This document shows positions 27,446-36,409 of a DNA stretch of 64,000 nucleotides, piece by piece. The stretch spans positions 372,001-436,000 of the forward strand of contig NZ_JAJSDZ010000005.1 of the NCBI RefSeq assembly GCF_021272385.1, given 5' to 3'. Source of the stretch: Vibrio salinus (GTDB taxonomy: Bacteria > Pseudomonadota > Gammaproteobacteria > Enterobacterales > Vibrionaceae). Each line of letters starts with the position of its first letter. Position 1 is the first letter of the stretch. The notes beneath the pieces were generated by a model. That model saw only the letters and a program-made list of their open reading frames with translations, did not search any database and was not told the DNA's origin. Made by a program: the position numbers and the translations under genes.

Positions 27446-29389
27446 ATGAATAAATTTGCGATCGTCTGTTTGGATAATAACCCAATCTGTATAGAGCAAT
27501 TTCAGGAAGAGCTTGTCCATTTTTCAGATTGTTTTGATCTTTACTGCATCGAATCTCTGGATGACGCGACTCAAACCATTGATTTTATCACGGGCCAAAA
27601 GCAGACCGTTGCACTGTTTGTCGCAAGTCATCATTCCGCTCTCCATGGTGCGGACTACCTGATTGAGCTGGAAAAATCACCAAATACAAAAAAAAGTCAC
27701 AAGATACTTGTTCTTAGTGACGAAAAAGACCTTCCTGCCATGCTAAACACCGTTAACGAAGGTCGTTTAGACCACTGTCTGACAAAACCACTGGCCAGTA
27801 ACGTACTCTATTCTATCGCAAAAAAAGAACTGACTAAATTCGTTATCGAGCAGGATAAGAAAAACCTGCTTTTCTACAGTCAGACCCTCGACAGCAAAAC
27901 CTTACTGGATACACATATCAGCCAGTCAATGAAAAATTACCGTCAGGGCTTTCTTACCAATTACCATGACCTGTCAGACGAACAGTTAGCGGAAGATGTC
28001 ATCATCGCGTTATACCATTTTTTTGAAAAAGAAGATGAAACCAAAGCCTGCCGGACCTATTCCAAAAATCATGTCCTGACCCGCGAAGGAACTGAAAATC
28101 GTTTTTTGTGGTTTATCAGCAATGGCGAAGTAGCTCTGTATAAAAAAGATGAACACGGCACAGAACGTGAAGTTGTACGACACAGCAAAGGGAATCTGGT
28201 CGGCGGCATGTCATTTGTTACCGGAGAACCATCTTTTTCAACCGCTGTTACATTGACAAAAACACATGTCATTAAACTTGACCGGGAAGTCTTTGCCAAA
28301 GTAATGCATTCTAACAGCGAACTGCTTCCTCTGTTCACTAACCTGCTGCTCAGGCATTTTAACCGCCGTTTACAAAGAAGCATTAATACAAAACTGCAGT
28401 TAGAAGAAACATTAGAGTCATTAGAAAGTGCCCAGAACGAACTCATAGAAAAAGAAAAAATGGCGGTGTTGGGGCAACTGGTTGCCGGTGTTGCTCATGA
28501 ACTAAACAATCCGATTGCAGCCATTGCCCATCAGGCATCCAAGATTACATCGGCTCTGCAAAGTATTCTGAATACTCAGCAATCCGGCGTAGAAAATGAG
28601 ATGTACCCGTCATTCGCAGAACTGTTTCAAAAAGGGAGCTCGAGTACCCCAATATCAACCGTGGAACAAAGAACCAAAGTGAATGAGCTGAATAATGAGC
28701 TGAATAATCGCACATTAAGTAAAAAAATAGTCCGACTCCAGCTTGAACAGAATAAGCAAGTCACAACAAAAGCTAAAACGTATCCAAAACAGTCACTGGC
28801 TGAGCTATCAGAGCTTGAGCATTATACTCAGTTGGGCGAATCCCTTCGATCCATTAAAGTCTGCTCTGGACGTATTGCTCAAATGGTTAAAAGCCTGAAG
28901 ACGTATGCCAGAAAAGACACGGAAAAGAGACAACTCTCGAACATCCAGGAGGGAATTGACGATACATTAGTGATTTTCGAAAGCAAACTTCAACGCCATG
29001 ATATTGTTAAGAAGTATCACAAAATACCTGAAATTTACGAATGGGGTAACAGTCTTCAGCAGGTTTGGACTAATCTTATATCAAATGCCATTGATGCATT
29101 GGAAGACAATAAAGGACTCATCGAAATTTCTACGCATCTGACAGAAATAGATAATTCGGATTACATTAAAGTGAGTGTCGCCGACAGCGGCGTTGGTATT
29201 GCACCGGAAAAACTTGATCATGTATTTGAACTAAACTTCACAACGAAAAAAGAAGGCAATTTCGGATTGGGCATTGGCCTGTCTATTTGCCAGCAAATTG
29301 TTCACCGGCACGATGGCTGGATGGATATCAAATCTACATTAGGTAAAGGAACAACAGTATCTGCTTATCTGCCAGTTAAGCAATCATAG
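27446..29389 (+). CDS. Sensor histidine kinase with degenerate receiver and cyclic-nucleotide-binding-like domains
   Basis: 647 residues, no membrane segments. Domains in order: a receiver-like fold (about 1-130) whose phosphoacceptor Asp position reads ALFVASHHS, so no Asp, though LTKPL Lys114 is kept; a Crp/cNMP-binding-like beta roll (about 200-300, NRFLWFISNGEVALYKKDEHG... GGMSFVTGEPSFSTAV); a coiled coil (about 315-338); HisKA with His351 in VAGVAHELNNPIAAI; a long insertion (about 370-450) rich in Asn, Gln and Ser; and HATPase with N box WTNLISNAIDALEDN, G1 DSGVGIAPEKLD and G2 FGLGIGLSIC. It would autophosphorylate at His351 in the cytoplasm, gated by a small ligand or partner. The response regulator gene follows by 25 bases. 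Confidence 0.88.
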   Translation: MNKFAIVCLDNNPICIEQFQEELVHFSDCFDLYCIESLDDATQTIDFITGQKQTVALFVASHHSALHGADYLIELEKSPNTKKSHKILVLSDEKDLPAMLNTVNEGRLDHCLTKPLASNVLYSIAKKELTKFVIEQDKKNLLFYSQTLDSKTLLDTHISQSMKNYRQGFLTNYHDLSDEQLAEDVIIALYHFFEKEDETKACRTYSKNHVLTREGTENRFLWFISNGEVALYKKDEHGTEREVVRHSKGNLVGGMSFVTGEPSFSTAVTLTKTHVIKLDREVFAKVMHSNSELLPLFTNLLLRHFNRRLQRSINTKLQLEETLESLESAQNELIEKEKMAVLGQLVAGVAHELNNPIAAIAHQASKITSALQSILNTQQSGVENEMYPSFAELFQKGSSSTPISTVEQRTKVNELNNELNNRTLSKKIVRLQLEQNKQVTTKAKTYPKQSLAELSELEHYTQLGESLRSIKVCSGRIAQMVKSLKTYARKDTEKRQLSNIQEGIDDTLVIFESKLQRHDIVKKYHKIPEIYEWGNSLQQVWTNLISNAIDALEDNKGLIEISTHLTEIDNSDYIKVSVADSGVGIAPEKLDHVFELNFTTKKEGNFGLGIGLSICQQIVHRHDGWMDIKSTLGKGTTVSAYLPVKQS

Positions 29390-29414
29390 TTAGCCTGACT
29401 TTAGGAGAATACGA

Positions 29415-29915
29415 ATGACTCAACAATTTCTTATACTATGTGTCGATGATGAAAGAGATGTTCTGGATAGTGTCGTTCAGGATCTGGAAGAATTTGAGGA
29501 ACACTTTATTGTTGAAGCGGCAGAATCCGTAAGCGAAGCCAAAGATGTGATTGCAGATTATGCATCACAGGACATTCCCTTAGCACTTGTTTTGTGTGAT
29601 CACATCATGCCGGAACAAACCGGAATAAGCTTTCTGATTGAACTGAACGACGAAGAGCCCACATTTCATACCCGAAAACTGTTATTAACAGGACAAGCCG
29701 GACTGGACGATACAGTTGAAGCCATTAACCATGCCTGCCTTGATTTCTACATTGGCAAACCATGGGACCAGTATGAGTTGAGAAAAACCATTAAACACCA
29801 GCTTACTCTGTTTGTGATTAACTACTCTTCTGACCTGACCCCCTGGCTGAATATACTTGAAGCGGATCTTTTACTGAAAAAAATGGCCGAAAAACGAAAT
29901 CAATTCGGAGAATAA
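29415..29915 (+). CDS. Single-domain response regulator
   Basis: 166 residues. A receiver domain spans about 5-130 with acidic pair DD11-12, phosphoacceptor Asp62 in VLCDHIMPEQTG, Thr in LLLTGQ and Lys in GKPWD. The C-terminal 35 residues have no DNA-binding or enzymatic output domain. It is probably the phosphotransfer partner of the kinase 25 bases upstream and may act by protein-protein contact, or on another protein encoded elsewhere. AGGAG precedes the ATG. Confidence 0.88.
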   Translation: MTQQFLILCVDDERDVLDSVVQDLEEFEEHFIVEAAESVSEAKDVIADYASQDIPLALVLCDHIMPEQTGISFLIELNDEEPTFHTRKLLLTGQAGLDDTVEAINHACLDFYIGKPWDQYELRKTIKHQLTLFVINYSSDLTPWLNILEADLLLKKMAEKRNQFGE

Positions 29916-30074
29916 GTCAAACTGGCATTAATATTGCTAAATCTCTGTTAGAAAGTCAGAAGTATGACGCTATTGAGTAGTTTTTTTCCACATTAAGTGT
30001 TTAATATGCAGATAGATAATACATCGCCACTTAAAGTGTCATTAACAGGGATTCATTAACAACAGGTTTTAGCT

Positions 30075-30623
30075 ATGCGTAAAGTCATTAGTGCAACAGT
30101 ATTATTATTAGTCTCAGGTTATTCACAAGCGGCTGTTGATCCAAGCAGTTCGTCTGTGATGAGTAATTTTAGTTATGACTATGTGGAAGCTCGTATTGGC
30201 GCCAGCCCTAATACCTATGGTGCTGGAATGAGCATGTCCATTCATCCGAATGCTCATGTCATTGCTCGTGTTGACTCTGAGCTTGATGGCGATATGGATT
30301 TAGCCGCTGGTTTAGGGTTTCATGCTCCAATCAACAATTGGGCTGACTTTACCGGTGAGGCATTAGCAAGATATACTGATCCTGAGCATTCAGACAGTGA
30401 TACCGGTATGGAGTTAAATCTTGGTGTTCGTCAATGGCTTGGGCCTCAGTTAGAAGTCGGTGGCAAAATTGGCTATATAACCATTGATAATGATGATGAC
30501 TGGCTGGGTGCAGCATACGCACGATTCCATTCTACAGAACTGTTTTCAGTAGGCCTTGAAGCCAGATTCAATGAAGTTCTCTATGATGATCAGCTTCTGT
30601 TTAGCGCAAGATTTAAATTCTAA
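30075..30623 (+). CDS. Predicted small outer membrane beta-barrel protein
   Basis: 182 residues with a signal peptide (MRKVISATVLLLVSGYSQAA, cleavage near residue 20). The mature protein is made of alternating hydrophobic/polar stretches (VEARIGAS, GAGMSMSIHP, HVIARVDSEL, AAGLGFHAPI...) with acidic turns, and ends in an aromatic residue (ARFKF), the outer-membrane insertion signal. About eight strands fit the length. Some acidic loops (SDSDTG, DNDDDW) could bind calcium. Family not recognised. Follows the two-component pair by 160 bases, possibly its target. Confidence 0.65.
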   Translation: MRKVISATVLLLVSGYSQAAVDPSSSSVMSNFSYDYVEARIGASPNTYGAGMSMSIHPNAHVIARVDSELDGDMDLAAGLGFHAPINNWADFTGEALARYTDPEHSDSDTGMELNLGVRQWLGPQLEVGGKIGYITIDNDDDWLGAAYARFHSTELFSVGLEARFNEVLYDDQLLFSARFKF

Positions 30624-30633
30624 TCTGGCTACG

Positions 30634-30667
30634 AGCACTGCTGTTTATTTAAAACTAGCAGTGCTCC
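30634..30667. terminator. Ten-base hairpin between OMP-like gene and tfoX-like gene
   Basis: GAGCACTGCT (30634-30643) and AGCAGTGCTC (30658-30667), perfect arms, loop of 14 bases. It sits exactly between two convergent genes, so a terminator role is likely, although no T-run follows on either strand. Confidence 0.5.
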
Positions 30668-30682
30668 GCAATGCATATGTAG

Positions 30683-31285
30683 TCAGAACTCTGATTCAGC
30701 TATCTTAAGCATGAGCCGATCAACCGTTGGCTGCTGTATTAGCTGCCATTGGAGCCGGTTGATTGCGCCATACAATTTTAGCAATACCCGTTTATCGGTT
30801 TCTCTCCCATTCAGCGCCCTGACCTTTGCTACTTTAATAAATGCTTTTTCTGCTCCCAGTTCTAATAATTCGGGAACCGAGCATATGCTTGCTTTTTTTA
30901 GCATTCTCTCAAGAGAGACATTCATATTCGGTAAATTACGAAGTCTTGCATTTTCACAATGGTTTTTGAAAACAGATTGCCGAATGGCTAAATTTTTTGA
31001 AGAATGGATAAGCGGTTGCATATAGGAATGATTGTGAACAGCCAAATCGGTAACATCATAATAATTAACAGTTGTTGTTGAATGTTTCTTTTCCAGACAA
31101 TATCGCCCGCATTCAAATTCCTGAAACCAGGAATCCAACCAACTTCCTCCCTTCAGATACAACTTATCGTCTCCGACAAGTGCAAACATTACCCCCTGGC
31201 AAAACACACCAAGATCACCAAAAATGGGCTTTGTTTTCATGTTATTTTCAATCATGACCAAGTGACAAAAATGATTTTTAATCAT
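30683..31285 (-). CDS. TfoX/Sxy-family protein
   Basis: 200 residues from the ATG at 31283-31285 (AAAGGA 7 bases upstream; an earlier TTG is less likely). The N-terminal TfoX domain (about 10-95: GDLGVFCQGVMFALVGDDKLYLKGG, TTTVNYYDVTDL) is followed by the C-terminal domain (about 115-195: RLRNLPNMNVSLERMLKKASI, SVPELLELGAEKAFIKV, LYGAINRLQWQLI). In vibrios, members of this family (TfoX, TfoY) switch on natural competence or type VI secretion and motility. Which of the two this is cannot be decided. I looked for a GEMM-type c-di-GMP riboswitch, as found upstream of tfoY, and did not see one. Confidence 0.85.
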   Translation of the reverse strand: MIKNHFCHLVMIENNMKTKPIFGDLGVFCQGVMFALVGDDKLYLKGGSWLDSWFQEFECGRYCLEKKHSTTTVNYYDVTDLAVHNHSYMQPLIHSSKNLAIRQSVFKNHCENARLRNLPNMNVSLERMLKKASICSVPELLELGAEKAFIKVAKVRALNGRETDKRVLLKLYGAINRLQWQLIQQPTVDRLMLKIAESEF

Positions 31286-31348
31286 TAGATATCCTTTCAA
31301 ATTCTTACAAAGAAAACTTTTAACTTATTGTGTATAAAGGGATTAACC

Positions 31349-31413
31349 TCTCACATATAACCGATGTAAATGGTAATTTAAAATAAAATTTGTGATATGT
31401 ATTCCATGTGAGA
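31349..31413. promoter_or_regulatory. Spaced inverted repeat in the tfoX-like / HDOD intergenic region
   Basis: TCTCACAT (31349-31356) and ATGTGAGA (31406-31413) are exact complements 49 bases apart in the 295-base divergent gap 31286-31580. A related ACTCTCACTT lies further right near 31466. Either a pair of operator half-sites or chance; the rest of the gap is plain A+T-rich sequence. Confidence 0.3.
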
Positions 31414-31580
31414 ATGAATGATTTTCAGCCAGAAAAAGTCGTAATTTTTAGTGTTTATGTGTAAAAACTCTCACTTCATCCGATTTGAATCAAAAAGCAC
31501 TGACTTTATTAGCTCAAAAGATTGCAGTACCCACTAAAGCAATCGATAATGTAAATAACTGCCAGTAAATAAGATTTATC

Positions 31581-32501
31581 ATGGATCACGTATCATTTTT
31601 TTGGACCCCGAATCAACAGAACGACATGCTTAGTGCCGTTGAACGAGATTTCTGTCAGATGGTTGATGAATCAATCGCTAACGGAAAAATTGTCTTGCCG
31701 CCAATTCCGGCAGTCGTCTTAGAGATTCAAAAACTTTGTACTAACGAAGAAACAACTCTGGCGGATGTATCAGAGTGCTTACTGAATGATCCAAGTCTGA
31801 CGGCTGTGGTTCTCAGAATCGCGAATTCCATCATATTCAACCGACGAAACATCCTTTTTTCTGACGTTCATACTGCGGTATCACGTTTAGGTATTTCCCG
31901 TGTACGTGACATTGTCACTGCTCAATCTATTGAACAATTGAAATATTCCATTACATTAGGAAACGAATGCAAAAGCATTCTTCGCCAAAGTGCGACGACG
32001 TCCCGGGAACTGGGCGCAACAATGGTCCTCATAACCAAACAGTTCAAAGAAATCAACTCTGGTAAATATGATTATCTTGAACCAGATAAAGCATTATTAG
32101 TCGGACTGCTGGCTGATATTGGTCTGTTTTGTCTGTTAAGTGAATATCAGATGTTTCTTGACCGCGGTAACTATATTGATAAAGAAATAATTCTCAAATT
32201 ATTTGAATCCCGATGTGCTCAAACCAGTCATCATGTTCTGAAATGTTGGGGGTTTGATGAAGACTTTCAGGAAGTGGCCAGTAACAACCCACTAACACCA
32301 AAATACAAACCGGTATCTTATCTGGACATTGCTCAAATGGCCTATTATCTGCTTAAATCCAGAAAACAGGATTTAACCGAAGAAGAACAGGACATCGAAT
32401 TAACAACGGACAGTGTTCAGGTTCTGTATGATCTAAGCAGCAAAAAACACCATGAATTCGATTCTATGGTTTCTGAGGTTGTCAACATGGCCGGATTTTA
32501 A
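31581..32501 (+). CDS. HDOD-domain signalling protein
   Basis: 306 residues. The HDOD domain spans about 35-245: LPPIPAVVLEIQKLCTNEETTLADVSECLLNDPSLTAVVLRIANS (about 37-81), then AVSRLGISRVRDIVTAQS (about 99-116), and GLLADIGLFCLL (about 175-186), where an HD phosphohydrolase would have His-Asp, so it is non-catalytic as expected of HDOD. Cytoplasmic. Family members act in stress, chemotaxis or competence regulation. Single gene; LysO follows 13 bases after its stop and may be co-transcribed. Confidence 0.85.
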   Translation: MDHVSFFWTPNQQNDMLSAVERDFCQMVDESIANGKIVLPPIPAVVLEIQKLCTNEETTLADVSECLLNDPSLTAVVLRIANSIIFNRRNILFSDVHTAVSRLGISRVRDIVTAQSIEQLKYSITLGNECKSILRQSATTSRELGATMVLITKQFKEINSGKYDYLEPDKALLVGLLADIGLFCLLSEYQMFLDRGNYIDKEIILKLFESRCAQTSHHVLKCWGFDEDFQEVASNNPLTPKYKPVSYLDIAQMAYYLLKSRKQDLTEEEQDIELTTDSVQVLYDLSSKKHHEFDSMVSEVVNMAGF

Positions 32502-32513
32502 AAACACGATTTT

Positions 32514-33410
32514 ATGTTTCTCTCAGCATTTTTAATATTCCTGCCATTATTGGCAGGTTTTTGTATTAAATTCAAAAATACTCACTACCTTTCTTATAGC
32601 CGGAAAACGTCTGAATATCTCATCGCAGGAATTTTATTTCTTTTAGGACTTAATCTGGCCTCATTGGAAAATATTACTCAGAATCTGGGGAAAATAGGAA
32701 CAACCGTTCTGTGTTTCTTCTTTGTGATCTCTTTGCTTAATTTTTTAACTTTATCTTTTTTAGATAAAAAAATATCTATCGAAACCACAGCTCAGCGTCA
32801 TGTATTACCTCTCTCTCGACTGGTTCTGAATACATTCAAACCCATTTTCTATGTCATTCTGGGCCTGTGTACCGGTTTTCTGCTTATCGTAAAAACAGCT
32901 TATATCAACGAAGGGATGGAAATTGCTTTATACGTTCTGCTTTTTACCATCGGAATAGACCTGAGAGCCAATAATATTCGTTTCAGAGACATCCTCTTTA
33001 ATACCACAGGAATAAAAATTGCTGTCTATGTCATCATTTCCTCCTGGCTTGCCGGAGGCCTGATTTCCGTTGTAACCGATATCCCTGTAAAACTGGCTCT
33101 TTCCATGTCTTCCGGCTTTGGCTGGTATTCTCTGACCGGCATTTTAATTGGTGAACATTATGGTCCGGTATACGGAACGGCTTCCTTTCTGGTCGAGCTG
33201 TTTCGGGAATTACTTGCACTAACCATGATTCCTTTATTAATCAAAAGCCGCCCCTGTACTTCCATCGGTATCGCCGGCGCCACAGCCATGGACTTCACGT
33301 TACCGCTGATTCAGACCAACGGCGGATTCCGGTGTGTTCCGGTTGCATTAATCAGCGGTTTTCTCCTCAGCGCTCTTGTGCCTGTCCTTATCCTGTCAAT
33401 TACCGCTTAG
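32514..33410 (+). CDS. lysO: Lysine exporter LysO family protein
   Basis: 298 residues, eight hydrophobic segments. It matches the LysO (YbjE, DUF340) family in length and layout: N-terminal helix pair with FLLGLNLASLENITQNLG (about 42-59), a polar loop, then VLLFTIGIDLRANNIRFRD (about 140-158) and SMSSGFGWYSLTGILIGEHYGPVYG (split across about 196-220), which is highly conserved in the family. E. coli LysO exports lysine and thialysine across the inner membrane. The ATG has no clear ribosome-binding site, which fits translational coupling to the HDOD gene 13 bases upstream. Confidence 0.85.
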   Translation: MFLSAFLIFLPLLAGFCIKFKNTHYLSYSRKTSEYLIAGILFLLGLNLASLENITQNLGKIGTTVLCFFFVISLLNFLTLSFLDKKISIETTAQRHVLPLSRLVLNTFKPIFYVILGLCTGFLLIVKTAYINEGMEIALYVLLFTIGIDLRANNIRFRDILFNTTGIKIAVYVIISSWLAGGLISVVTDIPVKLALSMSSGFGWYSLTGILIGEHYGPVYGTASFLVELFRELLALTMIPLLIKSRPCTSIGIAGATAMDFTLPLIQTNGGFRCVPVALISGFLLSALVPVLILSITA

Positions 33411-33547
33411 ATATAACCCAGACCAACATAAAGGTACCAGACAATAAAACGATAAGATAAAGGGCAACCTAATTTCTACAAGACAACGTCTTTCTTTTCG
33501 TATAGATTGTCCGCCCAAAAGAAATAAGATAAAGACACCAGAGACAA

Positions 33548-35179
33548 ATGGTTTCAGATAAAAACACAGCAAAAGCAAATTCAGAAAATCTTCTTAAGAT
33601 TTTTACCGTTCCGGAAGGTCCGGATTCTGCTTTAACAAGAATCGAAGAACAAATTTCAAAAAACCTGAACCAATTTCTAAAAGAGCATATTGTGGCAGAC
33701 GCAAAATCTCTTTTAGAAATTGAAGATGATTTCCGAGACTACCAAATACCGGAACAGCCTCAGTTTGTCTCCGAACATACACAGCAGCTAATGGATAAAG
33801 TCATATCTCATTCGGTACATACTTCATCCCCCTGGTTTATCGGTCATATGACCTCTGCACTGCCCTATTTCCTGATGCCATTGGCCAAACTCATGACCGC
33901 ACTGAATCAAAATACCGTGAAGGTCGAAACGTCTAAGGCATTTACACCGATGGAAAGACAGGTCATTGGTATGCTGCATGAATTAATTTTCCATCGTTCG
34001 TCCGACTTTTATCACTGCCATATGCACAGTGCAAATCATTCTCTGGGGGCGATTTGCTCCGGAGGAACTGTTGCGAACATCACTGCACTGTGGGTAGCCA
34101 GAAATCAGGCTTTATGTGCAGATGGAATATTTCCCGGAGTAGAAAAAGCCGGATTAGTTGCCGCCATTCAACATTACGGCTACCGGGATATTGCAGTGTT
34201 AGTCTCAGAACGAGGTCATTATTCACTGAAGAAAGCAACGGATTTACTCGGAATCGGTCAACACAATTTGCTAACGATTCCAACGGATGAACATAATCAT
34301 CTGGATCTGAAAGCGTTACACAACACCATTACAGAATTAAAAAACCAACATATTTTACCCATCGCCGTGATTGCCGTTGCCGGGACAACAGAGACAGGTA
34401 GCGTTGATCCCATTAATGATATTGCCGAGATCTGTGAAAAAGAAAAAATCTATTTTCATGTCGATGCGGCCTGGGGAGGGGCAACACTCCTGTCAAATCG
34501 ATACCGGCATTTGCTATCCGGAATTGAACGGGCCGACAGTGTAACTATTGACGCTCATAAACAACTTTATCTTCCAATGGGTGCCGGAATGGTTATTTTC
34601 AAAGAAGCTTCCTCCAGCAATACCATAGAGCATCACGCACAATACATTCTCAGAGAAGGATCTAAAGATCTTGGCTCCAGAACGCTGGAAGGTTCCAGAC
34701 CCGGAATGGCAATGCTTATCTATTCAGCAATGCATATTATCAGCCGCCAGGGTTACGAATTACTTATTAATCAAAGCATAGAAAAAACGAAAGCCTTTGC
34801 GGATATGATCCGGGAACAACATGATTTTGAATTAATATCAGACCCGGAATTATGCATACTGACTTATCGTTATGTTCCTGAATTTGTAAATCTTTCACTT
34901 TTAACTAATTCCGGCATCAGAAAAACTGTAAACAATTTACTAAACGAACTAACGATATTCATCCAGAAAAAACAACGTGAAGCAGGTAAATCTTTTGTAT
35001 CCAGAACCTTGTTAAATCCGGGGAAATGGGATAAACAGAAAGTCATCGTCTTTCGTGTTGTTCTTGCTAATCCACTAACAACCAATGCAATTTTACATTC
35101 AGTTCTCGAAGAACAACGGTGTATTGCACAAGAAGCAACCGATATTCTCGAACAGCTGACTTCTTTAATTAATCACTAA
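33548..35179 (+). CDS. panP: PLP-dependent aspartate 1-decarboxylase (PanP type)
   Basis: 543 residues of the group II decarboxylase (glutamate decarboxylase-like) family. The PLP lysine is in TIDAHKQLYLPMGAG (about Lys338), with HVDAAWGGATL (about 302-312) giving the PLP-binding Asp. The N-terminus NLLKIFTVPEGPDSALTRIEEQI and the SVHTSSPWFIGHMTSALPYF segment are as I recall for PanP of vibrios, which makes beta-alanine for pantothenate in place of PanD. The pathway assignment is established for relatives and inferred here. Upstream gap of 137 bases. Confidence 0.85.
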   Translation: MVSDKNTAKANSENLLKIFTVPEGPDSALTRIEEQISKNLNQFLKEHIVADAKSLLEIEDDFRDYQIPEQPQFVSEHTQQLMDKVISHSVHTSSPWFIGHMTSALPYFLMPLAKLMTALNQNTVKVETSKAFTPMERQVIGMLHELIFHRSSDFYHCHMHSANHSLGAICSGGTVANITALWVARNQALCADGIFPGVEKAGLVAAIQHYGYRDIAVLVSERGHYSLKKATDLLGIGQHNLLTIPTDEHNHLDLKALHNTITELKNQHILPIAVIAVAGTTETGSVDPINDIAEICEKEKIYFHVDAAWGGATLLSNRYRHLLSGIERADSVTIDAHKQLYLPMGAGMVIFKEASSSNTIEHHAQYILREGSKDLGSRTLEGSRPGMAMLIYSAMHIISRQGYELLINQSIEKTKAFADMIREQHDFELISDPELCILTYRYVPEFVNLSLLTNSGIRKTVNNLLNELTIFIQKKQREAGKSFVSRTLLNPGKWDKQKVIVFRVVLANPLTTNAILHSVLEEQRCIAQEATDILEQLTSLINH

Positions 35180-35482
35180 TTTATAAGCCAAACAAATATT
35201 TATACTTTCATTTATTTATGTAAGATTATTTCTCTGATATGTAATCTAATATCCAATTTCTGCATAAACGAGCAATTTCCGAGTACAAGTTTGAAAGTAT
35301 TCCTTCATTTTTGAAATTTTGTTTGAGGCTTGTCATATTCTTATCATTTGATAATTTTAAGTACTACAGAATTTTCATTAATTGGGTTTATACTGCTCTC
35401 AGGCACAAATTCAGATAATTTTTAGCTTTTACTTTTGATTTAAATATTTCAAGAGACCATTTCTCAATTCCGTGTGAACACT
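35180..35482. other. Intergenic region upstream of hexR
   Basis: 303 bases, strongly A+T-rich. It must hold the hexR promoter. No hairpin terminator for panP and no convincing HexR palindrome (TGTAATN-type) could be found by eye. Confidence 0.5.
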
Positions 35483-36337
35483 ATGAATACATTAGAAAAG
35501 ATTCAAAATAATTTAGAAAATTTTAGCAAGTCTGAACGAAAAGTCGCAGAAGTTATAATGGCATCACCACAGACTGCGATTCACTCAAGCATTGCAACAC
35601 TTGCCAAAATGGCTGATGTCAGTGAACCCACGGTAAACCGCTTTTGTCGCCGTCTGGATACGAAAGGATTTCCTGACTTTAAACTGCATTTAGCTCAAAG
35701 TCTGGCAAATGGTACGCCTTATGTGAACCGTAATGTCGAAGAAGACGACGGACCTGATGCATACACACACAAAATTTTCGAATCTACAATGGCCTGTCTG
35801 GACGTAGCGAAAAACAGCATCGATCCTGTTCAGGTAAACCGGGCTGTGGATCTGTTAACTCAGGCTAAACGTATCTCTTTTTTCGGACTGGGTGCTTCAT
35901 CGTCTGTCGCCCGGGATGCACAGAATAAATTTATTCGTTTTAACATCCCGATTGCCTGCTTTGAAGATATTGTAATGCAACGAATGAGCTGCATTAATTC
36001 AACCGATAATGATGTGGTCGTTCTTATCTCCCACACTGGCAGAACCAAAAGTCAGGTGGAAATTGCGAATCTGGCAAGACAAAATGGATCAACCGTTATT
36101 GCTATTACAGCAAAAGACTCACCCCTTGATCACGCCAGCTCTTTGTCTATCTGCCTCGATGTGCCGGAAGATACGGATGTGTATATGCCGATGGCAAGTC
36201 GCGTAGTTCAGATGACCGTTATAGATGTTCTGGCAACGGGTTTCACCTTACGCCGTGGTAGCGGTTTCCGTGAAAACCTTAAACGGGTCAAAGATGCACT
36301 CAAAGACTCTCGCTACGATAAATTACCACAACTATAA
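35483..36337 (+). CDS. hexR: HexR-type RpiR/MurR family regulator
   Basis: 284 residues from the ATG at 35483; an in-frame GTG three codons earlier is possible. The RpiR helix-turn-helix spans about 1-75 (HSSIATLAKMADVSEPTVNRFCRRL), and the SIS sugar-phosphate domain about 105-260 (RISFFGLGASSSVARDAQNKF, VVLISHTGRTKSQVEIANLARQNG). HexR represses or activates central carbon genes (Entner-Doudoroff, glycolysis, gluconeogenesis) and senses 2-keto-3-deoxy-6-phosphogluconate. Sequence agreement with vibrio HexR as I recall it is very high. No edd/eda/zwf gene is adjacent here. Confidence 0.92.
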   Translation: MNTLEKIQNNLENFSKSERKVAEVIMASPQTAIHSSIATLAKMADVSEPTVNRFCRRLDTKGFPDFKLHLAQSLANGTPYVNRNVEEDDGPDAYTHKIFESTMACLDVAKNSIDPVQVNRAVDLLTQAKRISFFGLGASSSVARDAQNKFIRFNIPIACFEDIVMQRMSCINSTDNDVVVLISHTGRTKSQVEIANLARQNGSTVIAITAKDSPLDHASSLSICLDVPEDTDVYMPMASRVVQMTVIDVLATGFTLRRGSGFRENLKRVKDALKDSRYDKLPQL

Positions 36338-36359
36338 GTAATTCATAACCCGATAAAAA

Positions 36360-36386
36360 TAAAAGCCTGCACATACAGGCTTTTAT
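36360..36386. terminator. Bidirectional terminator between hexR and alcohol dehydrogenase gene
   Basis: AAAAGCCTG (36361-36369) and CAGGCTTTT (36376-36384), six-base loop, A- and T-rich tails on both sides. It lies between two convergent genes. Confidence 0.87.
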
Positions 36387-36409
36387 CATTTCAGTCACAC
36401 TGTATATGT

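Noticed and set aside
30683..31580. c-di-GMP (GEMM) riboswitch upstream of the tfoX-like gene
   Set aside because: Known for tfoY, so I looked for it, but the conserved GEMM features (including GGUAGGUAGC-like pairing) are not in the 295-base gap.
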